Positions 12,601 to 26,402 are shown, numbered from the stretch's first letter. The stretch is DNA of 64,000 nucleotides from Prosopocoilus inquinatus (GCA_036172665.1 JAYKNF010000018.1:806001-870000), one strand, 5' to 3'. Notes: a model not told the origin generated them from the letters alone. Program-made: numbers and translations.

Positions 12601-13866
12601 ATGATAGATGAGTAAGGATCGATTAGATACATCACAGGAACAACGCTAATGCGTGTTGTTTCGTTTAAAACTATTTCCAGCTTCTGCTGCGTCCGAAAAT
12701 TTCGTATCTCACATTAGAGTTACTGGAGTCCATCGAAACGTCAAATAACATAGTAGCTAAGTAATTATCGATTAGATACATCAAAGGAACAACGCTAATA
12801 CGTGTTGTTTCATTCAAAACTATTTCCAGCTTCTGCTGCGTCCAAAAACTCTGTATATCACATCAGAGTTACTGGAGTCCATCCAAACGTCAAATAACAT
12901 GATAGATAAGTAAGGATCGATTAGATACATCACAGGAACAACGCTAATGCGTGTTGTTTCGTTTAAAACTATTTCCAGCTTCTGCTGCGTCCGAGAACTT
13001 CGTAGCTCACGTCAGGGTTACTGGAGTCCATCCAAACGTCAAATAACATGATAGATAAGTAAGGATCGATTAGATACATCACAGGAACAACGCTAATGCG
13101 TGTTGTTTCGTTTAAAACTATTTCCAGCTTCTGCTGCGTCCGAAAATTTCGTATCTCACATTAGAGTTACTGGAGTCCATCGAAACGTCAAATGACATGA
13201 TAGATGAGTAAGGATCGATTAGATACATCACAGGAACAACGCTAATACGTGTTGTTTCGTTCAAAACTATTTCCAGCTTCTGCTGCGTCCGAAATCTTTG
13301 TGTCTCTCATCAGAGTTACTGGAGTCCATTCAAACGTCAAATAACATGATAGATGAGTAAGAATCGATCAGATACATCACAGGAGCAACGCTAAAACGTT
13401 TTGTTTCGTTTAAAACTATTTCCAGCTTCTGCTGCGTCCGAAAACGTCGTATCTAACATCAGAGTTACTTGAGTCCATCGAAACGTCAAATAACATGATA
13501 GATAAGTATGGATCGATTAGATACAGCACAGGAACAACGCTAATACGTGTTGTTTCGTTCAAAACTATTTCCAGCTTCTGCTGCGTCCGATAACTTTGTA
13601 TCTCACATCAGGGTTACAGGAGTCCGTCCAAACGTCAAATAACATGATAGATGAGTAAGGATCGATTAGATACATCACAGGAACAACGCTAATATGTGTT
13701 GTTTCGTTTAAAACTATTTCCAGCTGCTGCTGCGTCCGAAAACGTCGTATATCACATCAGAGCTACTGGAGTCCATCGAAATGTCAAATAACATGATAGA
13801 TAAATAAGAATCGATTAGATACTACACAGGAACAACGCTAATGCGTGTTGTTTCGTTTAAAACTAT

Positions 13867-13906
13867 TTCTAGCTTCAGCTGCGTCCTTCTAGCTTCAGCT
13901 GCGTCC
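13867..13906 (+). repeat. Nested 20-bp repeat, 2 copies
   Basis: The 20-mer ttctagcttcagctgcgtcc occurs twice in direct tandem at 13867-13886 and 13887-13906, inside one satellite unit. The homologous unit at about 2395 has one copy, so this is a gain of 20 bp. The flanking unit continues with GAGAACTTCG and the CATCTAAGTTAC variant, as at every other expanded site. Confidence 0.95.
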
Positions 13907-14599
13907 GAGAACTTCGTATCTCACATCTAAGTTACTGGAGTCCATCGAAACGCCAAATAACATGATAGATGAGTAAGGATCGATTAGATACATCACAGGA
14001 ACAACGCTAATGCGTGTTGTTTCGTTTAAAACTATTTCCAGGTTCTGCTGCGTCCGAGTACTTCGTATCTCACGTCAGGGTTACTGGAGTCCATCCAAAC
14101 GTCAAATAACATGATAGATAAGTAAGGATCGATTAGATACTACACAGGAACAACGCTAATGCGTGTTGTATCGTTTAAAACTATTTCTAGCTTCAGCTGC
14201 GTCCGAGAACTTCGTATCTCACATCTAAGTTACTGGAGTCCATCGAAACGCCAAATAACATGATAGATGAGTAAGGATCGATTAGATACATCACAGGAAC
14301 AACGCTAATGCGTGTTGTTTCGTTTAAAACTATTTCCAGCTTCTGCTGCGTCCGAAAATTTCGTATCTCACATTAGAGTTACTGGAGTCCATCGAAACGT
14401 CAAATAACATGATAGATGAGTAAGGATCGACTAGATACATCACAGGAACAACGCTAATACGTGTTGTTTCGTTCAAAACTATTTCCAGCTTCTGCTGCGT
14501 CAGAAAATTTCGTTTCTCACATTAGAATTACTGGAGTCCATCGAAACGTCAAATAACATGATAGATGAGTAAGGATCGATTAGATACATCACAGGAACA

Positions 14600-17500
14600 A
14601 CGCTAATGCGTGTTGTTTCGTTTAAAAGTATTTCCAGCTTCTGCTGCCTCAGAAAACGTCGTATCTCACATCAGAGCTACTGGAGTCCATCGAAACGCCA
14701 AATAACATGATAGATGAGTAAGGATCGATTAGATACATCACAGGAACAACGCTAATGCGTGCTCTTTCGTTTAAAACTATTTCCAGCTTCTGCTGCCTCA
14801 GAAAACGTCGTATCTCACATCAGAGCTACTGGAGTCCATCGAAACGCCAAATAACATGATGGATGAGTAAGGATCGATTAGATACATCACAGGAACAACG
14901 TTAATGCGTGTTGTTTCGTTTAAAACTATTTCCAGGTTCTGCTGCGTCCAAAAACTTTGTATCTCAGATCAGAGTTACTGGAGTCCATCGAAACGTCAAA
15001 TAACATGATAGATGAGTAAGGATCGATTAGATACATCACAGGAACAACGCTAATACGTGTTGTTTCGTTTAAAACTATTTCCAGCTTCTGCTGCGTCCGA
15101 GAACTTCGTATCTCACGTCAGGGTTACTGGAGTCCATCCAAACGTCAAATAACATGATAGATAAGTAAGGATCGATTAGATACATCACAGGAACAACGCT
15201 AATGCGTGTTGTTTCGTTTAAAACTATTTCCAGTTTCTGCTGCGTCCGAAATCTTTGTGTCTCTCATCAGAGTTACTGGAGTCCATCCAAACGTCAAATA
15301 ACATGATAGATGAGTAAGGATCGATTAGATACATCACAGGAACAACGCTAATAGGTGTTGTTTCGTTCAAAACTATTTCCAGCTTCTGCTGCGTCCGAAA
15401 ACGTCGTATCTCACATCAGAGCTACTGGAGTCCATCGATACGCCAAATAACATGATATATGAGTAAGGATCGATTAGATGCAGCACAGGAATAACGCTAA
15501 TACGTGTTGCTTCGTTCAAAACTATTTCCAGCTTCTGCTGCGTCCGAAATCTTTGTGTCTCTCTTCAGAGTTACTGGAGTCCATCCAAACGTCAAATAAC
15601 ATGATAGATGAGTAAGGATCGATTAGATACATCACAGGAACAACGCTAATACGTGTTGTTTCGTTTAAAACTATTTCCAGCTTCTGCTGCGTCCGAGAAC
15701 TTCGTATCTCACGTCAGGGTTACTGGAGTCCATCCAAACGTCAAATAACATGATAGATAAGTAAGGATCGATTAGATACATCACAGGAACAACGCTAATG
15801 CGTGTTGTTTCGTTTAAAACTATTTCCAGCTTCTGCTGCGTCCGAAAATTTCGTATCTCACATTAGAGTTACTGGAGTCCATCGAAACGTCAAATAACAT
15901 GATAGATGAGTAAGGATCGACTAGATACATCACAGGAACAACGCTAATACGTGTTGTTTCGTTCAAAACTATTTCCAGCTTCTGCTGCGTCAGAAAATTT
16001 CGTTTCTCACATTAGAATTACTGGAGTCCATCGAAACGTCAAATAACTTGATAGATGAGTAAGGATCGATTAGATACATCACAGGAACAACGCTAATGCG
16101 TGTTGTTTCGTTTAAAACTATTTCCAGCTTCTGCTGCCTCAGAAAACGTCGTATCTCACATCAGAGCTACTGGAGTCCATCGAAACGCCAAATAACATGA
16201 TAGATGAGTAAGGATCGATTAGATACATCACAGGAACAACGCTAATGCGTGTTGTTTCGTTTAAAACTATTTCTAGCTTCAGCTGCGTCCGAGAACTTCG
16301 TATCTCACATCTAAGTTACTGGAGTCCATCGAAACGCCAAATAACATGATAGATGAGTAAGGATCGATTAGATACATCACAGGAACAACGCTAATGCGTG
16401 TTGTTTCGTTTAAAACTATTTCCAGCTTCTGCTGCGTCCGAAAATTTCGTATCTCACATTAGAGTTACTGGAGTCCATCCAAACGTCAAATAACATGATA
16501 GATAAGTAAGGATCGATTAGATACATCACAGGAACAACGCTAATGCGTGTTGTTTCGTTTAAAACTATTTCCAGCTTCTGCTGCGTCCGAAAATTTCGTT
16601 TCTCACATTAGAATTACTGGGGTCCATCGAAACGTCAAATAACATGATAGATGAGTAAGGATCGATTAGATACATCACAGGAACAACGCTAATGCGTGTT
16701 GTTTCGTTTAAAACTATTTCCAGGTTCTGCTGCGTCCAAAGACTTTGTATCTCACATCAGAGTTACTGGAGTCCATCCAAACGTCAAATAACATGATAGA
16801 TGAGTAAGGATCGATTAGATACATCACAGGAACAACGCTAATACGTGTTGTTTCGTTTAAAACTATTTCCAGCTTCTGCTGCGTCCGAGAACTTCGTATC
16901 TCACGTCAGGGTTACTGGAGTCCATCCAAACGTCAAATAACATGATAGATAAGTAAGGATCGATTAGATACATCACAGGAACAACGCTAATGCGTGTTGT
17001 TTCGTTTAAAACTATTTCCAGTTTCTGCTGCGTCCGAAATCTTTGTGTCTCTCATCAGAGTTACTGGAGTCCATCCAAACGTCAAATAACATGATATATG
17101 AGTAAGGATCGATTAGATACATCACAGGAACAACGCTAATACGTGTTGTTTCGTTCAAAACTATTTCCAGCTTCTGCTGCGTCCGAAAACGTCGTATCTA
17201 ACATCAGAGCTACTGGAGTCCATCGATACGCCAAATAACATGATATATGAGTAAGGATCGATTAGATGCAGCACAGGAATAACGCTAATACGTGTTGCTT
17301 CGTTCAAAACTATTTCCAGCTTCTGCTGCGTCCGAAATCTTTGTGTCTCTCTTCAGAGTTACTGGAGTCCATCCAAACGTCAAATAACATGATAGATGAG
17401 TAAGGATCGATTAGATACATCACAGGAACAACGCTAATACGTGTTGTTTCGTTTAAAACTATTTCCAGCTTCTGCTGCGTCCGAAAACGTCGTATCTCAC

Positions 17501-19665
17501 ATCAGAGCTACTGGAGTCCATCGAAACGCCAAATAACATGATAGATGAGTAAGGATCGATTAGATACATCACAGGAACAACGCTAATGCGTGTTGTTTCG
17601 TTTAAAACTATTTCCAGGTTCTGCTGCGTCCAAAAACTTTGTATCTCACATCAGAGTTACTGGAGTCCATCCAAACGTCAAATAACATGATAGATGAGTA
17701 AGGATCGATTAGATACATCACAGGAACAACGCTAATACGTGTTGTTTCGTTTAAAACTATTTCCAGCTTCTGCTGCGTCCGAGAACTTCGCATCTCACGT
17801 CAGGGTTACTGGAGTCCATCCAAACGTCAAATAACATGATAGATGAGTAAGGATCGATTAGATACATCACAGAAACAACGCTAATACGTGTTGCTTCGTT
17901 CAAAACTATTTCCAGCTTCTGTTGCGTCCGAAATCTTTGTGTCTCTCATCAGAGTTACTGGAGTCCATCCAAACGTCAAATAACATGATAGATGAGTAAG
18001 GATCGATTAGATACATCACAGGAACAACGCTAATACGTGTTGTTTCGTTTAAAACTATTTCCAGCTTCTGCTGCGTCCGAAAACGTCGTATCTCACATCA
18101 GAGCTACTGGAGTCCATCGAAACGCCAAATAACATGATAGATGAGTAAGGATCGATTAGATACATCACAGGAACAACGCTAACGCGTGTTGTTTCGTTCA
18201 AAACTATTTCCAGCTTCTGCTGCGTCCGAAAACGTCGTATCTCACATCAGAGCTACTGGAGTCCATCGATACGCCAAATAACATGATATATGAGTAAGGA
18301 TCGATTAGATGCAGCACAGGAATAACGCTAATACGTGTTGCTTCGTTCAAAACTTTTTCCAGCTTCTGCTGCGTCCGAAATCTTTGTGTCTCTCTTCAGA
18401 GTTACTGGAGTCCATCCAAACGTCAAATAACATGACAGATGAGTAAGGATCGATTAGATACATCACAGGAACAACGCTAATACGTGTTGTTTCGTTTAAA
18501 ACTATTTCCAGCTTCTGCTGCGTCCGAAAACGTCGTATCTCACATCAGAGCTACTGGAGTCCATCGAAACGCCAAATAACATGATAGATGAGTAAGGATC
18601 GATTAGATACATCACAGGAACAACGCTAATGCGTGTTGTTTCGTTTAAAACTATTTCCAGGTTCTGCTGCGTCCAAAAACTTTGTATCTCACATCAGAGT
18701 TACTGGAGTCCATCCAAACGTCAAATAACATGATAGATGAGTTAGGATCGATTAGATACATCACAGGAACAACGCTAATACGTGTTGTTTCGTTTAAAAC
18801 TATTTCCAGCTTCTGCTGCGTCCGAGAACTTCGTATCTCACGTCAGGGTTACTGGATTCCATCCAAACGTCAAATAACATGATAGATGAGTAAGGATCGA
18901 TTAGATACATCACAGAAACAACGCTAATACGTGTTGCTTCGTTCAAAACTATTTCCAGCTTCTGCTGCGTCCGAAATCTTTGTGTCTCTCATCAGAGTTA
19001 CTGGAGTCCATCCAAACGTCAAATAACATGATAGATGAGTAAGGATCGATTAGATACATCACAGGAACAACGCTAATACGTGTTGTTTCGTTTAAAACTA
19101 TTTCCAGCTTCTGCTGCGTCCGAAAACGTCGTATCTCACATCAGAGCTACTGGAGTCCATCGAAACGCCAAATAACATGATAGATGAGTAAGGATCGATT
19201 AGATACATCACAGGAACAACGCTAATGCGTGTTGTTTCGTTTAAAACTATTTCCAGGTTCTGCTGCGTCCAAGAACTTTGTATCTCACATCAGAGTTACT
19301 GGAGTCCATCCAAACGTCAAATAACATGATAGATGAGTAAGGATCGATTAGATACATCACAGGAACAACGCTAATACGTGTTGTTTCGTTTAAAACTATT
19401 TCCAGCTTCTGCTGCGTCCGAGAACTTCGTATCTCACGTCAGGGTTACTGGAGTCCATCCAAACGTCAAATAACATGATAGATGTGTAAGGATCGATTAG
19501 ATACATCACAGAAACAACGTTAATACGTGTTGTTTCGTTTAAAACTATTTCCAGCTTCTGCTGCGTCCGAAATCTTTGTGTCTCTCATCAGAGTTACTGG
19601 AGTCCATCCAAACGTCAAATAACATGATAGATGAGTAAGGATCGATTAGATACATCACAGGAACA
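14600..19665 (+). repeat. 34-unit block, source copy of a tandem duplication
   Basis: This is satellite only. The block is followed immediately by a shortened copy at 19666-24135. Markers at its left end pair at 5066 bp (34 x 149): AAAGTATTTCC at 14625 and 19691, and GCTCTTTCG at 14761 and 19827. Markers from about 15566 onward pair at 4470 bp (30 x 149): GATCGACTAG, with CTAGATACAT at 15921 and 20391, and AAATAACTTG at 16041 and 20511. Within the block, 14857-15700 also resembles 16645-17490 at 12-unit spacing, and one unit class (GATACGCC with GATGCAGCACAGG) recurs at 17224 and 18267, seven units apart. Which copy is ancestral is inferred from length only. Confidence 0.85.
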
Positions 19666-22600
19666 ACGCTAATGCGTGTTGTTTCGTTTAAAAGTATTTC
19701 CAGCTTCTGCTGCCTCAGAAAACGTCGTATCTCACATCAGAGCTACTGGAGTCCATCGAAACGCCAAATAACATGATAGATGAGTAAGGATCGATTAGAT
19801 ACATCACAGGAACAACGCTAATGCGTGCTCTTTCGTTTAAAACTATTTCCAGCTTCTGCTGCCTCAGAAAACGTCGTATCTCACATCAGAGCTACTGGAG
19901 TCCATCGAAACGCCAAATAACATGATGGATGAGTAAGGATCGATTAGATACATCACAGGAACAACGTTAATGCGTGTTGTTTCGTTTAAAACTATTTCCA
20001 GGTTCTGCTGCGTCCAAAAACTTTGTATCTCAGATCAGAGTTACTGGAGTCCATCCAAACGTCAAATAACATGATAGATGAGTAAGGATCGATTAGATAC
20101 ATCACAGGAACAACGCTAATACGTGTTGTTTCGTTTAAAACTATTTCCAGCTTCTGCTGCGTCCGAGAACTTCGTATCTCACGTCAGGGTTACTGGAGTC
20201 CATCCAAACGTCAAATAACATGATAGATAAGTAAGGATCGATTAGATACATCACAGGAACAACGCTAATGCGTGTTGTTTCGTTTAAAACTATTTCCAGC
20301 TTCTGCTGCGTCCGAAAATTTCGTATCTCACATTAGAGTTACTGGAGTCCATCGAAACGTCAAATAACATGATAGATGAGTAAGGATCGACTAGATACAT
20401 CACAGGAACAACGCTAATACGTGTTGTTTCGTTCAAAACTATTTCCAGCTTCTGCTGCGTCAGAAAATTTCGTTTCTCACATTAGAATTACTGGAGTCCA
20501 TCGAAACGTCAAATAACTTGATAGATGAGTAAGGATCGATTAGATACATCACAGGAACAACGCTAATGCGTGTTGTTTCGTTTAAAACTATTTCCAGCTT
20601 CTGCTGCCTCAGAAAACGTCGTATCTCACATCAGAGCTACTGGAGTCCATCGAAACGCCAAATAACATGATAGATGAGTAAGGATCGATTAGATACATCA
20701 CAGGAACAACGCTAATGCGTGTTGTTTCGTTTAAAACTATTTCTAGCTTCAGCTGCGTCCGAGAACTTCGTATCTCACATCTAAGTTACTGGAGTCCATC
20801 GAAACGCCAAATAACATGATAGATGAGTAAGGATCGATTAGATACATCACAGGAACAACGCTAATGCGTGTTGTTTCGTTTAAAACTATTTCCAGCTTCT
20901 GCTGCGTCCGAAAATTTCGTATCTCACATTAGAGTTACTGGAGTCCATCCAAACGTCAAATAACATGATAGATAAGTAAGGATCGATTAGATACATCACA
21001 GGAACAACGCTAATGCGTGTTGTTTCGTTTAAAACTATTTCCAGCTTCTGCTGCGTCCGAAAATTTCGTTTCTCACATTAGAATTACTGGGGTCCATCGA
21101 AACGTCAAATAACATAGTAGCTAAGTAATTATCGATTAGATACATCAAAGGAACAACGCTAATACGTGTTGTTTCATTCAAAACTATTTCCAGCTTCTGC
21201 TGCGTCCAAAAACTCTGTATATCACATCAGAGTTACTGGAGTCCATCCAAACGTCAAATAACATGATAGATAAGTAAGGATCGATTAGATACATCACAGG
21301 AACAAGGCTAATGCGTGTTGTTTCGTTTAAAACTATTTCCAGCTTCTGCTGCGTCCGAAAATTTCGTATCTCACATTAGAGTTACTGGAGTCCATCGAAA
21401 CGTCAAATGACATGATAGATGAGTAAGGATCGATTAGATACATCACAGGAACAACGCTAATACGTGTTGTTTCGTTCAAAACTATTTCCAGCTTCTGCTG
21501 CGTCCGAAATCTTTGTGTCTCTCATCAGAGTTACTGGAGTCCATTCAAACGTCAAATAACATGATAGATGAGTAAGAATCGATCAGATACATCACAGGAG
21601 CAACGCTAAAACGTGTTGTTTCGTTTAAAACTATTTCCAGCTTCTGCTGCGTCCGAAAACGTCGTATCTAACATCAGAGTTACTTGAGTCCATCGAAACG
21701 TCAAATAACATGATAGATAAGTATGGATCGATTAGATACAGCACAGGAACAACGCTAATACGTGTTGTTTCGTTCAAAACTATTTCCAGCTTCTGCTGCG
21801 TCCGATAACTTTGTATCTCACATCAGGGTTACAGGAGTCCGTCCAAACGTCAAATAACATGATAGATGAGTAAGGATCGATTAGATACATCACAGGAACA
21901 ACGCTAATACGTGTTGTTTCGTTTAAAACTATTTCCAGCTTCTGCTGCGTCCGAAAACGTCGTATCTCACATCAGAGCTACTGGAGTCCATCGAAACGCC
22001 AAATAACATGATAGATGAGTAAGGATCGATTAGATACATCACAGGAACAACGCTAATGCGTGTTGTTTCGTTTAAAACTATTTCCAGGTTCTGCTGCGTC
22101 CAAAAACTTTGTATCTCACATCAGAGTTACTGGAGTCCATCCAAACGTCAAATAACATGATAGATGAGTAAGGATCGATTAGATACATCACAGGAACAAC
22201 GCTAATACGTGTTGTTTCGTTTAAAACTATTTCCAGCTTCTGCTGCGTCCGAGAACTTCGCATCTCACGTCAGGGTTACTGGAGTCCATCCAAACGTCAA
22301 ATAACATGATAGATGAGTAAGGATCGATTAGATACATCACAGAAACAACGCTAATACGTGTTGCTTCGTTCAAAACTATTTCCAGCTTCTGTTACGTCCG
22401 AAATCTTTGTGTCTCTCATCAGAGTTACTGGAGTCCATCCAAACGTCAAATAACATGATAGATGAGTAAGGATCGATTAGATACATCACAGGAACAACGC
22501 TAATACGTGTTGTTTCGTTTAAAACTATTTCCAGCTTCTGCTGCGTCCGAAAACGTCGTATCTCACATCAGAGCTACTGGAGTCCATCGAAACGCCAAAT

Positions 22601-24135
22601 AACATGATAGATGAGTAAGGATCGATTAGATACATCACAGGAACAACGCTAACGCGTGTTGTTTCGTTCAAAACTATTTCCAGCTTCTGCTGCGTCCGAA
22701 AACGTCGTATCTCACATCAGAGCTACTGGAGTCCATCGATACGCCAAATAACATGATATATGAGTAAGGATCGATTAGATGCAGCACAGGAATAACGCTA
22801 ATACGTGTTGCTTCGTTCAAAACTATTTCCAGCTTCTGCTGCGTCCGAAATCTTTGTGTCTCTCTTCAGAGTTACTGGAGTCCATCCAAACGTCAAATAA
22901 CATGACAGATGAGTAAGGATCGATTAGATACATCACAGGAACAACGCTAATACGTGTTGTTTCGTTTAAAACTATTTCCAGCTTCTGCTGCGTCCGAAAA
23001 CGTCGTATCTCACATCAGAGCTACTGGAGTCCATCGAAACGCCAAATAACATGATAGATGAGTAAGGATCGATTAGATACATCACAGGAACAACGCTAAT
23101 GCGTGTTGTTTCGTTTAAAACTATTTCCAGGTTCTGCTGCGTCCAAAAACTTTGTATCTCACATCAGAGTTACTGGAGTCCATCCAAACGTCAAATAACA
23201 TGATAGATGAGTTAGGATCGATTAGATACATCACAGGAACAACGCTAATACGTGTTGTTTCGTTTAAAACTATTTCCAGCTTCTGCTGCGTCCGAGAACT
23301 TCGTATCTCACGTCAGGGTTACTGGATTCCATCCAAACGTCAAATAACATGATAGATGAGTAAGGATCGATTAGATACATCACAGAAACAACGCTAATAC
23401 GTGTTGCTTCGTTCAAAACTATTTCCAGCTTCTGCTGCGTCCGAAATCTTTGTGTCTCTCATCAGAGTTACTGGAGTCCATCCAAACGTCAAATAACATG
23501 ATAGATGAGTAAGGATCGATTAGATACATCACAGGAACAACGCTAATACGTGTTGTTTCGTTTAAAACTATTTCCAGCTTCTGCTGCGTCCGAAAACGTC
23601 GTATCTCACATCAGAGCTACTGGAGTCCATCGAAACGCCAAATAACATGATAGATGAGTAAGGATCGATTAGATACATCACAGGAACAACGCTAATGCGT
23701 GTTGTTTCGTTTAAAACTATTTCCAGGTTCTGCTGCGTCCAAGAACTTTGTATCTCACATCAGAGTTACTGGAGTCCATCCAAACGTCAAATAACATGAT
23801 AGATGAGTAAGGATCGATTAGATACATCACAGGAACAACGCTAATACGTGTTGTTTCGTTTAAAACTATTTCCAGCTTCTGCTGCGTCCGAGAACTTCGT
23901 ATCTCACGTCAGGGTTACTGGAGTCCATCCAAACGTCAAATAACATGATAGATGTGTAAGGATCGATTAGATACATCACAGAAACAACGTTAATACGTGT
24001 TGCTTCGTTCAAAACTATTTCCAGCTTCTGCTGCGTCCGAAATCTTTGTGTCTCTCATCAGAGTTACTGGAGTCCATCCAAACGTCAAATAACATGATAG
24101 ATGAGTAAGGATCGATTAGATACATCACAGGAACA
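19666..24135 (+). repeat. 30-unit derived copy of the preceding block
   Basis: It is exactly 4470 bp long, starting where the copied block ends. Relative to 14600-19665 it lacks four units near its left end (offset changes from 5066 to 4470 between about 20036 and 20296). It matches at offset 4470 over about 20036-21114 and 21905-24135, apart from isolated substitutions and a small cluster of changes near 24003. The 790 bp in between (21115-21904) does not match and instead resembles 12751-13690. All changes keep the 149-bp register. Confidence 0.85.
21115..21904 (+). repeat. In-register patch resembling 12.75-13.69 kb
   Basis: Inside the 4470-bp copy this stretch departs from its partner (16645-17434) and instead carries markers of the 12.75-13.69 kb region in order: CTAAGTAATT (12757 and 21121), CATCAAAGGAAC, AAATGACATG (13191 and 21406), CATTCAAACG (13327 and 21542), GATCAGATAC, and TACTTGAGTCC. 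The offset changes by exactly one unit (8364 to 8215) because one unit present near 13 kb is absent here. It ends near 21905, where the partner sequence resumes at the same 4470 offset. This is consistent with gene conversion or paired unequal exchanges; alternatively the partner copy was the one replaced. Confidence 0.8.
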
Positions 24136-25418
24136 ACGCTAATACGTGTTGTTTCGTTTAAAACTATTTCCAGCTTCTGCTGCGTCCGAAAACGTCGTAT
24201 CTCACATCAGAGCTACTGGAGTCCATCGAAACGCCAAATAACATGATAGATGAGTAAGGATCGATTAGATACATCACAGGAACAACGCTAATGGGTGTTG
24301 TTTCGTTTAAAACTATTTCCAGGTTCTGCTGCGTCCAAAAACTTTGTATCTCACATCAGAGTTACTGGAGTCCATCCAAACGTCAAATAACATGATAGAT
24401 GAGTTAGGATCGATTAGATACATCACAGGAACAACGCTAATACGTGTTGTTTCGTTTAAAACTATTTCCAGCTTCTGCTGCGTCCGAGAACTTCGTATCT
24501 CACGTCAGGGTTACTGGATTCCATCCAAACGTCAAATAACATGATAGATGAGTAAGGATCGATTAGATACATCACAGAAACAACGCTAATACGTGTTGTT
24601 TCGTTTAAAACTATTTCCAGCTTCTGCTGCGTCCGAAATCTTTGTGTCTCTCATCAGAGTTACTGGAGTCAATCCAAACGTCAAATAACATGATAGATGA
24701 GTAAGGATCGATTAGATACATCACAGGAACAACGCTAATACGTGTTGTTTCGTTTAAAACTATTTCCAGCTTCTGCTGCGTCCGAAAACGTCGTATCTCA
24801 CATCAGAGCTACTGGAGTCCATCGAAACGCCAAATAACATGATAGATGAGTAAGGATCGATTAGATACATCACAGGAACAACGCTAATGCGTGTTGTTTC
24901 GTTTAAAACTATTTCCAGGTTCTGCTGCGTCCAAGAACTTTGTATCTCACATCAGAGTTACTGGAGTCCATCGAAACGTCAAATAACATGATAGATGAGT
25001 AAGGATCGATTAGATACATCACAGGAACAACGCTAATACGTGTTGTTTCGTTTAAAACTATTTCCAGCTTCTGCTGCGTCCGAGAACTTCGTATCTCACG
25101 TCAGGGTTACTGGAGTCCATCCAAACGTCAAATAACATGATAGATGAGTAAGGATCGATTAGATACATCACAGAAACAACGCTAATACGTGTTGCTTCGT
25201 TCAAAACTATTTCCAGCTTCTGCTGCGTTCGAAATCTTTGTGTCTCTCATCAGAGTTACTGGAGTCCATCCAAACGTCAAATAACATGATAGATGAGTAA
25301 GGATCGATTAGATACATCACAGGAACAACGCTAATACGTGTTGTTTCGTTTAAAACTATTTCCAGCTTCTGCTGCGTCCGAAAACGTCGTATCTCACATC
25401 AGAGCTACTGGAGTCCAT
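23131..25418 (+). repeat. Four-unit HOR (596 bp), 3.8 copies
   Basis: Units of four classes follow in fixed order: CCAGGTTCTG with CCAAAAACTTTG; GAGAACTTCG with CGTCAGGG; GAAATCTTTG with TGTCTCTC; GAAAACGTCG with GAGCTAC. The first class occurs at 23131, 23727, 24323 and 24919, each 596 bp apart. The series ends where a GATACGCC unit replaces the usual next one. Shorter runs of the same HOR occur at 18661/19257, 28214/28810 and singly elsewhere. Confidence 0.88.
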
Positions 25419-26402
25419 CGATACGCCAAATAACATGATATATGAGTAAGGATCGATTAGATGCAGCACAGGAATAACGCTAATACGTGTTGTTTCGTTT
25501 AAAACTATTTCCAGCTCCTGCTGCGTCCAAAAACTTTGTATCTCACATCAGAGTTACTGGAGTCCATCCAAACGCCAAATAACATGATAGATGAATAAGG
25601 ATCGATTAGATACATCACAGGAACAACGCTAATGCGTGTTGTTTCGTTTAAAACTATTTCCAGCTTCTGCTGCGTGCGAAAATTTCGTATCTCACATTAG
25701 AGTTACTGGAGTCCATCGAAACGTCAAATAACATAGTAGCTAAGTAAGGATCGATTAGATACATCACAGGAACAACGCTAATGCGTGTTGTTTCGTTTAA
25801 AACTATTTCCAGCTCCTGCTGCGTCCAAAAACTTTGTATCTCACATCAGACTTACTGGAGTCCATCCAAACGTCAAATAACATGTTAGATAAGTAAGGAT
25901 CGTTTAGATACATCACAGGAACAACGCTAATACGTGTTATTTCATTTAAAACTATTTCCAGCTTCTGCTGCGTCCGAGAACTTCGTATCTCACATCAAAG
26001 TTACTGGAGTCCATCGAAACGTCAAATAACATAGTAGCTAAGTAAGGATCGATTAGATACATCACAGGAACAGCGCTAATACGTGTTGTTTAGTTCAAAA
26101 CTATTTCCAGCTTCTGCTGCGTCCAAAAACTTTGTATCTCACATCAGAGTTACTGGAGTCCATCCAAACGTCAAATAACATGATAGATGAGTAAGGATCG
26201 ATTAGATACATCACAGGAACAACGCTAATATGTGTTGTTTCGTTTAAAACTCTTTCCAGCTTCTGCTGCGTCCGAGAACTTCGTATCTCACGTCAGGGTT
26301 ACTGGAGTCCATCTAAACGTCAAATAACATGATAGATGAGTAAGGATCGATTAGATACAGCACAGGAACAACGCTAATACGTGTTGTTTCATTTAAAACT
26401 AT

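Larger units (their letters stand above)
155..13866 (+). repeat. Left part of the array: mixed units, short local duplications
   Basis: This part consists only of satellite units. Unit classes are shuffled more than further right, and duplications are short: about 2655-3843 recurs at 4741-5929 (14 units apart), about 3990-4720 recurs at 5927-6660 (13 units apart), about 1050-1900 recurs at 7160-8010 (41 units apart), and a two-unit block near 1950-2400 is tandemly doubled. Only one indel occurs here, a 1-bp loss near 8914. Variants such as GATACTACACAGG and CCATAAACTTT are concentrated in this part. There are no genes or other elements. Confidence 0.9.

Noticed and set aside
17608..17793. 61-codon open frame on the minus strand (also at 22078-22263 and 55732-55917)
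   Set aside because: It exists only because one substitution (GCATCTC for GTATCTC) creates an ATG in a satellite unit. It spans unit boundaries, has no ribosome-binding or promoter context, and equivalent frames in neighbouring units are closed.
18682..18882. 66-codon open frame on the plus strand (also at 23152 and 24344)
   Set aside because: It depends on GAGTAAGG changing to GAGTTAGG, which removes a stop. Copies are identical because the block was duplicated, not because the protein is conserved. It resembles no protein family I know.
24344..24544. Eight-unit (1192 bp) HOR suggested by spacing of identical open frames
   Set aside because: The 1192-bp spacing is two periods of the 596-bp four-unit HOR; only alternate copies carry the stop-removing substitution.
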